Below, piece by piece: positions 41,815 to 49,424 of a DNA stretch of 64,000 bases. The translations under genes were made by a program, and so were the position numbers. Below the pieces are notes generated by a model. It had not been told where the DNA came from, searched no databases, and saw only the letters and a list, made by a program, of their open reading frames with translations. Where the stretch lies: NCBI RefSeq assembly GCF_020410765.1, contig NZ_CP084541.1, positions 4,235,001 through 4,299,000 on the forward strand, written 5' to 3'. How positions within the stretch are numbered: position 1 is the first letter of the stretch; each line of letters begins with the position of its first letter. This DNA comes from Streptomyces marincola (lineage in GTDB: Bacteria > Actinomycetota > Actinomycetes > Streptomycetales > Streptomycetaceae).

Positions 41815-42014
41815 CAGTGGCCACATCCGCCGTGTCCCGGTCCGTCGAGCGGCTGCTCCTCGCCCGCGGGACGCGGTCCCGGCGCCACCGGGCCCACCGC
41901 GGAACCGGCGGCGTAGGCGGCGGCGAACAGGACGGCGAGGAGGACGAGGAAGCCGGCCGGGGCGGCGAGCCCGCTCCGCGGCGCGGCGGAACGTTCGGCT
42001 CTGCTGTCGTGCAC
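41814..42014 (-). CDS. small membrane protein with Cys/His tail, first gene of the copA operon
   Basis: A 66-residue protein with one membrane helix (AGFLVLLAVLFAAAYAAGSAV) and a C-terminal GPGHGGCGH that could bind copper. The GTG at 42014 has GGGAG 6 bases upstream; the stop overlaps the copA ATG (ATGA). It may deliver metal to CopA; this is inferred from position and residues only. Confidence 0.7.
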   Translation of the reverse strand: MHDSRAERSAAPRSGLAAPAGFLVLLAVLFAAAYAAGSAVGPVAPGPRPAGEEQPLDGPGHGGCGH

Positions 42015-42542
42015 GGTGACTCCCGGGTGGCTCCGAGGTGGTGGACGCGTCCGGGGCCGGCCCCGCTGCCGGGATGCCCCGGCCTACCGGTCGGATGGGA
42101 GGGCGGTCCGGTTCCCGGCCCCGCCGGGGCCGCGCCGGACAGGAGCCGCGGCGCCGGGGAACGGCCGTCGCGGGCGGCACGGAATTGCCGCGGGCGCGCC
42201 GGGAACCCGACGGCCTTTCCCACCGACGGCGAAAAAGGAGTTGTCCTCCCCGGTCGCCGCGTTCCCGCGCAATTCCCCATCGACCCGAAGCCTGCGAAGC
42301 CGGGGAACTCGAAGAACCCGGAAACCGGGAAAGCGGAATTCGCCGGGAACCGGAAGCGCTCCGCAGCCGACCCCTCAAGACGGTAAATGCCGTTCTCGCC
42401 CGCCGGAACCCCGCCGGAACCCCGCCGGAACCCCGCCGGAACCCCGCCGGAACCCCGCCGGAACCCCGCCGGAACCCCGCCGGAACCCCCGGAACGCGGC
42501 CCCCGCGGCCGGCCGGCCCGGCATGGCACGGGAGGTGCCCTC
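42015..42542. other. intergenic region between copA operon and GlxA-type gene
   Basis: The 528 bases hold the divergent promoters and a minisatellite at 42401-42488. No coding frame is evident. The stretch 42300-42360 has several imperfect GGAA/TTCC-type short repeats. Confidence 0.5.
42401..42488. repeat. 11-bp tandem repeat, eight copies
   Basis: Eight exact copies of CGCCGGAACCC followed by a partial copy, ending about 40 bp before the ribosome site of the GlxA-type gene. Because 11 is not a multiple of three, all frames read through as Pro/Glu/Arg/Asn/Ala/Gly/Thr repeats, which makes false long frames on both strands. Copy number may vary between strains. Confidence 0.9.
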
Positions 42543-43607
42543 ATGCGCACGACATCGAGCCCGGCCGCTCCACCGGACGGCCCGCCGCGCGGCGGCCGGG
42601 GGCGGAACGCGCCCCGCCGGGTGCTCCTCGTGGCCTACGAGGGGGCGCAGATCCTCGACATCGCGTGCCCGGCCGGCGCGTTCGACGTCGCCAACGGCGA
42701 GGGCGCCGACCCGCCCTACCGGGTCGAGGTCGCCACCCTCGGCGGGCGTGCCGCGCCGACCTCGTCCGGCCTGCGGATCGGCGCCCGGCGGCGCCTGGCC
42801 GACGTGACCTGGCCGCTCGACACGCTGATCGTCACCGGCGGGGTGGGCGCCGAGGCCGCCGCGCGGGACGAGGCGCTGGTCGCGCAGGTCGAACGCCTCG
42901 CGCGCCGGTCGGCGCGCGTCGCCTCGGTGTGCACGGGGGCGCAGGTGCTCGCGGCGGCCGGGCTGCTCGACCACCGGCGCGTGACCACGCACTGGCGCTA
43001 CGGCGCGCGGCTCGCGCGGCGCTACCCGGCCGTGGCCGTGGACCTGAGCCCGCTGCACGTCCGCGACGGGAACGTCTTCACGTCGGCGGGCGTCGTCAGC
43101 GCCCTCGACCTGTCGCTCGCGCTGATCGAGGACGACCACGGGCCCACGCTCGCCCGCGCGGTCGCCCGCGAGCTGGTGACGTGGGTGCACAGGCCCGCCG
43201 ACCAGGCGCAGATCAGCGCCTACCTCGCGACACCGCCGCCGAGGGACCGGGCCGTCGCCGACCTCTTTCGGCACATCGCGGGCCACCTCACCGACGACCT
43301 CAGCCCGGGGGCGCTCGCCGCGCGGGCCGGGGTCAGCAGGCGCCACCTGGCGCGGCTGTTCACCGCGCACCTGGGCACGACCCCGGCCAGGGCGGTGCGC
43401 GCGGTGCGCGCGGAGGCCGCCGTTCACCTGCTGCGCACCAGCGCCCTGCCGCTGGCCGCGATCGCCAGGCGCTGCGGGTTCGGGTCCGCCGAGACGCTCA
43501 GGCAGGCGCTGCTCGACCACTATGGGGCCACGGGCGACACGATTCGCAGGATGCGGGACAGCCCGGCCCCGCGTCCGCGGGCCGGCGGCCAGACTCCCGT
43601 GCCATGA
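42543..43607 (+). CDS. GlxA-type AraC-family regulator with DJ-1/PfpI domain
   Basis: A 354-residue regulator. The N-terminal DJ-1/PfpI-like domain (about 25-190) includes RVLLVAYEGAQILDIACPAGAFDVA and the elbow SVCTGAQVLAAAGLLDHRRVTTHW. The C-terminal AraC HTH pair (about 240-345) includes GALAARAGVSRRHLARLFTAHLGTTPARAVRAVR and IARRCGFGSAETLRQA. GGGAGGTG precedes ATG 42543. Its stop overlaps the start of a second DJ-1/PfpI gene, so the pair is coupled and may respond to a shared ligand. Confidence 0.9.
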   Translation: MRTTSSPAAPPDGPPRGGRGRNAPRRVLLVAYEGAQILDIACPAGAFDVANGEGADPPYRVEVATLGGRAAPTSSGLRIGARRRLADVTWPLDTLIVTGGVGAEAAARDEALVAQVERLARRSARVASVCTGAQVLAAAGLLDHRRVTTHWRYGARLARRYPAVAVDLSPLHVRDGNVFTSAGVVSALDLSLALIEDDHGPTLARAVARELVTWVHRPADQAQISAYLATPPPRDRAVADLFRHIAGHLTDDLSPGALAARAGVSRRHLARLFTAHLGTTPARAVRAVRAEAAVHLLRTSALPLAAIARRCGFGSAETLRQALLDHYGATGDTIRRMRDSPAPRPRAGGQTPVP

Positions 43608-44428
43608 CAGACCACAGGCACACGACGAACGACGGGAATGCGACCAGGGGCGCGAACACGACGAACCGCAGAACGCTGCTCGGGGGCGCGGTGGCCGCCT
43701 CCGTGCTGGCGGGCTCCGGGCTCGCCGCGGCGGGACCGGCCGCCGCGGCGGGTCCGGCTCGGCCCGCGGGCGCCGGGGGCGGGCCGGTGATCGGCATCCT
43801 GCTGTACGACGGCTACAGCCTGCTCGACCCGACCGGGCCCGCCGAGGTGCTGTCCCGCCTGCCCGGCGCGAGCGTGGTGATGATCGGCAAGCGGCGCGGC
43901 CAGGTCCGCACGGACACCGGCGACGTGGCCGTCGTCGCCGACCGGGCCACGCACGAGGTCGACCGCCTCGACGTGCTGCTCGTGCCGGGCGCGGGCGAGC
44001 GCGGAACGAGGGGAGCGATGGAGGACCCGGCGCTGCTGTCCTGGATCCGCCGCGTTCACGGGGGGACGCGGTGGACGACGTCCGTCTGCACCGGGTCGCT
44101 GATCCTGGCGGCGGCGGGGCTGCTGCGCGGCCGGGCCGCGACGACCCACTGGGCCTCTGCGGAGTACCTGGAAACGGCGCTCGGCGTCGACTACCGGGCG
44201 GAACGCTGGGTCCGCGACGGCCGGATCATCACGGCCGCCGGGGTATCGGCCGGTATCGACATGTCGCTGTATCTCGCCGCCCTCCTCGCGGGCGAGGAGG
44301 TGGGCAAGGGCATCCAACTCGCCGTCGAGTACGACCCGGCGCCTCCGTTCGACGCGGGCAACGCGGCGCGGGCGACTCCCGAGCAGAAGGAACTGGCCCT
44401 CGACCTGCTGGCCCGCTCCCAGGTCTAG
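43604..44428 (+). CDS. Tat-exported DJ-1/PfpI family protein
   Basis: A 274-residue protein. The N-terminus has a twin-arginine signal (NRRTLLGGAVAASVLAGSGLAAAG). The mature part is a DJ-1/PfpI domain resembling isonitrile hydratases, with the nucleophile elbow TTSVCTGSLILAAAGLLRGR and early GILLYDGYSLLDPTGPAEVL. The catalytic Cys is kept. It overlaps the GlxA-type regulator gene by 4 bases. A secreted hydrolase of this fold beside a regulator with the same fold is an uncommon pairing. Substrate unknown. Confidence 0.82.
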   Translation: MTDHRHTTNDGNATRGANTTNRRTLLGGAVAASVLAGSGLAAAGPAAAAGPARPAGAGGGPVIGILLYDGYSLLDPTGPAEVLSRLPGASVVMIGKRRGQVRTDTGDVAVVADRATHEVDRLDVLLVPGAGERGTRGAMEDPALLSWIRRVHGGTRWTTSVCTGSLILAAAGLLRGRAATTHWASAEYLETALGVDYRAERWVRDGRIITAAGVSAGIDMSLYLAALLAGEEVGKGIQLAVEYDPAPPFDAGNAARATPEQKELALDLLARSQV

Positions 44429-44443
44429 GGGCGCAGGGCCCGC

Positions 44444-44475
44444 CCCCGGGGCGGCGGCGCGCCGCCGCCCCGGGG
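44444..44475. terminator. 32-bp perfect palindrome between convergent genes
   Basis: CCCCGGGGCGGCGGCG (44444-44459) mirrors exactly to 44475, between the DJ-1 gene stop (44428) and the membrane protein stop (44496). Probable bidirectional terminator. Confidence 0.7.
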
Positions 44476-44495
44476 AACGCCGTACCGCCCTGCCG

Positions 44496-45608
44496 CTACG
44501 GGGTTTCCGCCGGGGCCGCAGGCCGTTCCTCGGGAACGGCCGCCCCGGCCGGCGGCTCGGTCCTGATCCGCAGCCGGTGGACGACCGCGACGATGGCGAC
44601 GGTGAACGCCAGCAGACCGGCCCAGATCACCCACTTCTCGGGCCAGGGCGGCGTCGAGTGGGCGTGGGCCGAACGTCCGCCGTCCACGCCGCTGGCGATG
44701 ACCGCCACCATGCCGAGGAAGGCGGCCACCACCGCGATCCGCCCGGCCAGCCGCGCGGACACGGGCAGCGCCACCCGGCCGGGCCGGCCGGTCCCGCGCA
44801 GGCGCAGCCGTTCCGCGGGTCTCGCCGGGACGAGCAGCCGCAGGAGGAGCAGCCCGGCGATCGGCAGCTGGAGTGCCCACAGCAGGGTGCGGAACGGGCC
44901 GTCGTACCAGGCCTGGCTGCTGTACAGGATGGTGTGCCAGGCGCTGAGTATGTACACCACGATGACGAAGCGGTGCAGGGCGAGCCACATGCGCGGGCCC
45001 GTCCTGTGCCGCAGGTAGTAGGCGAGTCCGAGCGGAATGGCCAGGTAGAACGCCAGCAGGCCGATGAAGATGGCGACGCGCCCGGTCCCGGTCGCGTACC
45101 CGCCCGGCACCCACACGTCGACGAACGCGGTCCACAGGCTGCGCCCGAACGACCAGCTCTCCTGGTTGGACCGCAGCTGGTCGGTGAAGAAGAACAGGGC
45201 GTGCATGAACATGAGCCCGATCGTGGTGAGGCTCGTGGTGCGGTGCCATTTCTCCAGCCGGGCGGCCGACAGCCGCCCCTGGGCCGGCCTCGGCCCCGAG
45301 CGCAGCAGTCCGAAGATCACCGTGACGTAGGCCCACAGCATCGCCGACCAGCCGAACGCCTGGCACATCCAGTACATCCAGTACTTGTCGGCGTCCGCGA
45401 GCATCGGCATGATCTGCGTGGTCGCCGACGTGCCGTTCTCCACGCGCACGTAGAGCAGCCAGTAGATCAGCAGCGTGATCACCAGGGCCAGGGAGGCGTC
45501 GGGTATCGCGCCCCGCAGGTCCGCGCGCAGACCGGCCCAGTCGAAACCTCTGCGGCGTTCCGCCTTTCTTCGTGCCGAGGACGCCGGCGGTCCGGAGACT
45601 TCTGCCAT
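44496..45608 (-). CDS. ferric-reductase-like heme membrane protein
   Basis: A 370-residue membrane protein with eight to nine helices. Histidines typical of a bis-heme ferric-reductase-like domain occur in RLEKWHRTTSL, GLMFMHALFFF, LALHRFVIVVYILSAWHTILYSS. No FAD/NAD(P) reductase domain follows, unlike complete ferric reductases; the C-terminus ends after one more helix and a Pro/Ala tail. It may be the membrane part of an electron-transfer pair. ATG 45608 follows GTGGAG; upstream in-frame sequence lacks coding features. Confidence 0.8.
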   Translation of the reverse strand: MAEVSGPPASSARRKAERRRGFDWAGLRADLRGAIPDASLALVITLLIYWLLYVRVENGTSATTQIMPMLADADKYWMYWMCQAFGWSAMLWAYVTVIFGLLRSGPRPAQGRLSAARLEKWHRTTSLTTIGLMFMHALFFFTDQLRSNQESWSFGRSLWTAFVDVWVPGGYATGTGRVAIFIGLLAFYLAIPLGLAYYLRHRTGPRMWLALHRFVIVVYILSAWHTILYSSQAWYDGPFRTLLWALQLPIAGLLLLRLLVPARPAERLRLRGTGRPGRVALPVSARLAGRIAVVAAFLGMVAVIASGVDGGRSAHAHSTPPWPEKWVIWAGLLAFTVAIVAVVHRLRIRTEPPAGAAVPEERPAAPAETP

Positions 45609-45812
45609 CGCAAGACTCCACTTCCCTATCGCGTGCCGACGGGCCGCCATGCGGGCGACCGCGGCGAGGATGTCGGTCTCGCGCTCCCGGGCAATGAGGT
45701 TAACCGCGATTTCCGTGCCACGGAAGACATCGGTCCGGTTGCCGAATACAGACATCGCGGGAAGTCCCGGGAGGTCGCCGTAAGCCGTCGAATGCGCGGG
45801 GCGTTCCGGCCG

Positions 45813-46595
45813 TTATTCCGCCACCCCGCCGGAACGGGCGCGCACCTGTCGCGGAACGCCGCCGCCCCGCTCGCCGGTCGGCGCCGCCGCTGCCCGGGGC
45901 GCGGGCGCGCTCGCCGAGAGCACCCCGCGGATGCCGGCGAAGTGGTGCCGCATCGCGTCGGCGGCGCCCGCTCCGTCGCCCGCTTCGAGCGCGGTGACGA
46001 TCGCGCGGTGCCTGGCGCACGTGACGTGCGGGTCGCCCGTGTCCTCGGCCAGCTCCTCGCGGACGCGGTGGAACGCCGACCAGAACGCGTCGAGCACCTC
46101 GCTCAGCAGGTGGTTGCCGAGGGAGCGGTAGAGGGCGAGGTGGAACGCGCGGTCGGTGGCCGCGGTGACGCGGCCGGCGGCGGCCTCCCGTTCCATCGCG
46201 CGCACCACCTCGCGCAGCGCGCCCAGGTCCTCCGCGGGCAGCCGCTCCGCGACGGTGAAGATCAGCCCGGACTCCAACGCCTCGCGCACTTCCAGCAGTT
46301 CGTACAGGCTGGCCTCGCCCCTGCGGTGGCGCACGGCCGCGCGGAAGACCATGCCGTCGACGAACGAGTCGAGGCTGAGCGACCCGACATAGGTGCCGAA
46401 GCCGTGCCTGATGTCGACGATGCTGACCGCCTGGAGCGCCTTGAGCGCCTCGCGGACGGAGTTCCGGCTGACGCCGAACAGCTCCATCATCTCGCTCTCC
46501 GTCGGCAACGGGTCGCCCGGCGCCAGCCGGTGGCCGAGGATCAGCTCCTTGATCCGGCCCTGCACCTCCAGGGACATCATGCGGCGGGCTGCCAT
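45813..46595 (-). CDS. FadR-type GntR repressor, likely sialic acid regulator (NanR-like)
   Basis: A 260-residue regulator. N-terminal winged helix: PLPTESEMMELFGVSRNSVREALKALQA with HGFGTYVG wing; C-terminal FCD ligand domain (LLEVREALESGLIFTVAERL, AATDRAFHLALYRSLGNHLL, HRAIVTALEAGDGAGAADAMRHHF) with the metal-binding His pattern. It stands divergent from the transporter operon, and related ATGGGAYGT sites occur before itself, the operon and both sialidases. The sialic acid role is inferred from the neighbours. ATG 46595 has AGGAGGAAGAGG upstream. Confidence 0.88.
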   Translation of the reverse strand: MAARRMMSLEVQGRIKELILGHRLAPGDPLPTESEMMELFGVSRNSVREALKALQAVSIVDIRHGFGTYVGSLSLDSFVDGMVFRAAVRHRRGEASLYELLEVREALESGLIFTVAERLPAEDLGALREVVRAMEREAAAGRVTAATDRAFHLALYRSLGNHLLSEVLDAFWSAFHRVREELAEDTGDPHVTCARHRAIVTALEAGDGAGAADAMRHHFAGIRGVLSASAPAPRAAAAPTGERGGGVPRQVRARSGGVAE

Positions 46596-46709
46596 GGCTG
46601 CCTCTTCCTCCTGTGCGCTGCCGTGGGTGCGCTGCCCCGAAGCGCGCCGTCGCGGTCGGAAGCGATCACCAACTCTTGACCTGGGGTTCACATTCTGCCA
46701 TCGGAGATA

Positions 46710-46725
46710 GGACATGGGATGTCCG
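46710..46725. promoter_or_regulatory. candidate GntR operator, site 1
   Basis: GGACATGGGATGTCCG contains the perfect inverted repeat GGACAT-GGG-ATGTCC. It lies between the repressor gene and the transporter operon, 115 bp from the repressor start, and shares ATGGGAYGTCCG with site 55166 and, inverted, with 59020-59041. Confidence 0.6.
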
Positions 46726-46796
46726 CCGGTCACCCCTGAGGTGGCCGATGGGCGCACAGGTCTTGACCGTTCGCGCGGCCCGCTCCTACGTTCACC

Positions 46797-46822
46797 TAGG
46801 ACGTAGAACGTAGGACCTCCTA
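46797..46822. promoter_or_regulatory. candidate GntR operator, site 2
   Basis: TAGGACGTAGAACGTAGGAC followed by CTCCTA carries repeated TAGGACGTA-like words and the inverted TAGGA-CC-TCCTA, ending 26 bp before the GTG of the binding protein gene. It is a candidate repressor site overlapping the operon promoter or leader. The match to the other sites is weaker. Confidence 0.45.
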
Positions 46823-46848
46823 CCGGCTACCACTCCCACGGAGGCGTC

Positions 46849-48468
46849 GTGCAGCACCGCCCCGACCGCAGAGCCTTCCTGAGAATCACCGGCGCGCTCG
46901 CCGCCGCGGGCGCCGTCACCGCGGGGCTCGGCGCCTGCACGGGCCCGCCCTCCACCATCGGCACCTGGGGGGACGACGCGGGCGGCGAGGGGATGGACCT
47001 GACGGTGGTCATCGGCTACGGCAACGACCAGAGCTGGGACCCCACGCAGACCGCGTCCGCGTTCGCCATGGCGGGCATCCAGCACGTCTACGAGGGGCTG
47101 CTCGACACCGACCCCGTCACCCGCGAGCCCTACCCGGCGCTCGCCACGGCCCTGCCGGCCGACCGGAACGCCACCACGTGGGAGTTCACGCTGCGCGAGG
47201 GCGCCACGTGGCACGACGGCGAGCCGGTCACGGCCGACGACGTCGTCTTCACCTACCGGCGCATCCTCGACCCCGAAGTCCGGCCGCTGACCCGCTCGTT
47301 CTTCGCGACCTGGCTGCGCGAGGCGCGCGCCACGGGGGACCGCTCGGTCGCCCTCGACTTCCACTTCCCGTTCCCCGAGGCCGCCGCCCGGCTCGGCATC
47401 GCCAAGATCCTGCCCCGGCACGTCTTCAGCCGCGAGGGCGCCTGGGAGCAGGCCAGCGGCGGCCTCGCCGTCGGCTCCGGCCCCTACCGGCTGGCCTCCC
47501 ACCAGCCCAAGTCCAACAGCACGTTCGAGGCGTACGACGCGTACAACGGGCCGCGCCCGCCCGCGTTCCGCACCATGAACTGGCTGACGATCGTCGACGC
47601 GGCTCCGCGCCTCGCGATGGTCTCGGGCGACAGCGCCGACGCCCAGATCGCCGAGAACATCCCGTACGCGGGCGCGGAGCGGCTGCGCGACGACGGGCTC
47701 GAAGTGCGGGGCGGCGCGGGCATGAACCACGCGTTCGTCATGTTCAACACCGGCAACCCGCCCTTCGACGACGTGCGCGTGCGGCAGGCCCTGCTGTACG
47801 CCATCGACACCGACCAGCTGATCGAGGTCGGCCTGCGGGGCTTCGGCCGCGCCCCCACCTCGTTCCTCGACGAGGGCAACCCGGCGCACGCCCCCGCCGC
47901 CACCGTCTACACCTACGACCCCGAACGCGCCCGCGCGCTCCTCGACGCCGCGGGCGTCTCCGACCTGAGCGTCACCCTCATGTCGGTGAACGCCAGTTGG
48001 CTCATGGACTGCCTGCCGACCATCAAGGAGTCCTGGGACGCCGTCGGGGTCTCCACCACGCTGGAGCCGCAGGAGACCTCCGCGCTGTTCAGCAAGATGG
48101 ACCAGAACCAGGGCTACCAGGCGGTCGTCGCCGTCTCCAACCCCAACCAGTTCGGCCTCGACGCCGACCTGATCATGCGCTACAACTACACGGCCGACGG
48201 CCTGTGGATGAGATACGCGCGCTGGCACGACAGCGAGGAGGCGGCCGGGCTGTTCGCGCTCATGGACCGCGCCACCCGCGAGAGCGACCCCGACCGCAAG
48301 CTGGAGCTGACGCACCAGTACCTCGACATCATCGCGGAACAGGCCGTGCTCTACCCGGTCGTGCACAACGAACTGCTCACCGCGTGGAACCCCGACCGCG
48401 TCACCGGCGTGCGCGCCCTGGCCTACCCGGGCGTCAACGTGCTCCAGGCGAGGGCGGCGGCCTCGTGA
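46849..48468 (+). CDS. ABC transporter substrate-binding protein (family 5), Tat lipoprotein
   Basis: A 539-residue binding protein. A twin-arginine lipoprotein signal (DRRAFLRITGALAAAGAV) ends at the lipobox GLGAC. Family 5 signatures follow: EGLLDTDPVTREPYPALATALP, REGATWHDGEPVTADDVVFTYRR, and the C-terminal YLDIIAEQAVLYPVVHN. The family is usually annotated for peptides or nickel, but the same family serves sialic acid in SatABCD systems of Corynebacterium and Haemophilus. The downstream NanA-like gene and sialidases favour sialic acid. The stop overlaps the next GTG. Confidence 0.9.
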   Translation: MQHRPDRRAFLRITGALAAAGAVTAGLGACTGPPSTIGTWGDDAGGEGMDLTVVIGYGNDQSWDPTQTASAFAMAGIQHVYEGLLDTDPVTREPYPALATALPADRNATTWEFTLREGATWHDGEPVTADDVVFTYRRILDPEVRPLTRSFFATWLREARATGDRSVALDFHFPFPEAAARLGIAKILPRHVFSREGAWEQASGGLAVGSGPYRLASHQPKSNSTFEAYDAYNGPRPPAFRTMNWLTIVDAAPRLAMVSGDSADAQIAENIPYAGAERLRDDGLEVRGGAGMNHAFVMFNTGNPPFDDVRVRQALLYAIDTDQLIEVGLRGFGRAPTSFLDEGNPAHAPAATVYTYDPERARALLDAAGVSDLSVTLMSVNASWLMDCLPTIKESWDAVGVSTTLEPQETSALFSKMDQNQGYQAVVAVSNPNQFGLDADLIMRYNYTADGLWMRYARWHDSEEAAGLFALMDRATRESDPDRKLELTHQYLDIIAEQAVLYPVVHNELLTAWNPDRVTGVRALAYPGVNVLQARAAAS

Positions 48469-49424
48469 CGACCGTCGCCCGGCTGCTGCTGCGCCGTCTG
48501 CTCCTGCTCGTCCCGCTGACGCTCGGCATCGTGCTGTTCGTGTTCATCGTCATGCGGTTCGCGGACATGGACCCGGCCTCCGCCTACTACCAGGGCGCCA
48601 ACCCCACCCCCGAGCAACTGCACCAGTTCCGCGAGGAGAACGGCCTGCTCGACCCGCTGCCCGTCCGCTACGTGGACTTCGTCGGCGACCTGCTCACCGG
48701 CGACATGGGCATCAGCGTCCTGACCAGGGACCCCGTCATCGACCAGGTCACCACGGCCCTGCCGCTCACCCTCCAGCTGACGTTCCTCGGCCTCGGCTTC
48801 GCCGTCGTCCTCTCGCTCGTGCTCGGCGTCGCCGCGGCCGTCCACCGCGACCGGCTGCCCGACCAGCTGATCCGCGTCGTCTCCCTCACCGGCGTGGCCG
48901 CGCCCAGCTTCTGGCTGGCGCTGCTGATGATCCAGTACGGCGCGGTCGAACTCGGCTGGTTCCCCACCGGCGGCTACATCAACCCGAACGACTCCTTCAC
49001 CGGCTGGCTGGAGACGATGACCATGCCCGCCCTCGCGCTGTCGCTGCCGGTCGCGGCCCAGCTCACGCGCGTCGTGCGGACGGCCGTCGTGGAGGAGCTC
49101 GACCGCGACTACGTGCGCACGGCGATCGGCAGCGGCCTGCCGCCCGTGGTCGTCGTGGGCCGCAACGTGCTGCGCAACGCCCTCATCAACCCGCTCACCG
49201 TCCTCGGACTGCGCGTCGGCTACCTGCTCGGTGGCGCGGTTGTCATCGAAACGATCTTCGGGCTGCCCGGAATGGGGAAGTTGATGATCGACGCCGTGCG
49301 CAACGGCGACCCCGCCGTCGTCCAGGGCGTCGTGCTCACCACGGCCGCCGGATTCGTCGTCGTCAACCTCGTGATCGACATCCTCTACCTGCTGGTCAAC
49401 CCACGGCTGAGGAGCGCAGCGTGA
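48465..49424 (+). CDS. ABC transporter permease (DppB/SatB type)
   Basis: A 319-residue permease with six helices. It has the DppB-like N-terminal segment (LLLVPLTLGIVLFVFIVMRF), the large extracytoplasmic loop (NPTPEQLHQFREENGL) and the EAA loop RTAIGSGLPPVVVVGRNVLRNALINPL. Coupled by 4-base overlaps to the binding protein gene (GTGA) and to the fused permease-ATPase gene. Confidence 0.9.
   Translation: MTTVARLLLRRLLLLVPLTLGIVLFVFIVMRFADMDPASAYYQGANPTPEQLHQFREENGLLDPLPVRYVDFVGDLLTGDMGISVLTRDPVIDQVTTALPLTLQLTFLGLGFAVVLSLVLGVAAAVHRDRLPDQLIRVVSLTGVAAPSFWLALLMIQYGAVELGWFPTGGYINPNDSFTGWLETMTMPALALSLPVAAQLTRVVRTAVVEELDRDYVRTAIGSGLPPVVVVGRNVLRNALINPLTVLGLRVGYLLGGAVVIETIFGLPGMGKLMIDAVRNGDPAVVQGVVLTTAAGFVVVNLVIDILYLLVNPRLRSAA

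Noticed and set aside
42401..42488. CRISPR array
   Set aside because: The repeat is 11 bp with no spacers and no cas genes nearby.
42387..42542. N-terminal PEPRRNPAGT repeat extension of the GlxA-type regulator
   Set aside because: It is the translation of the 11-bp minisatellite; the ATG at 42543 has a strong ribosome site and starts the conserved protein.
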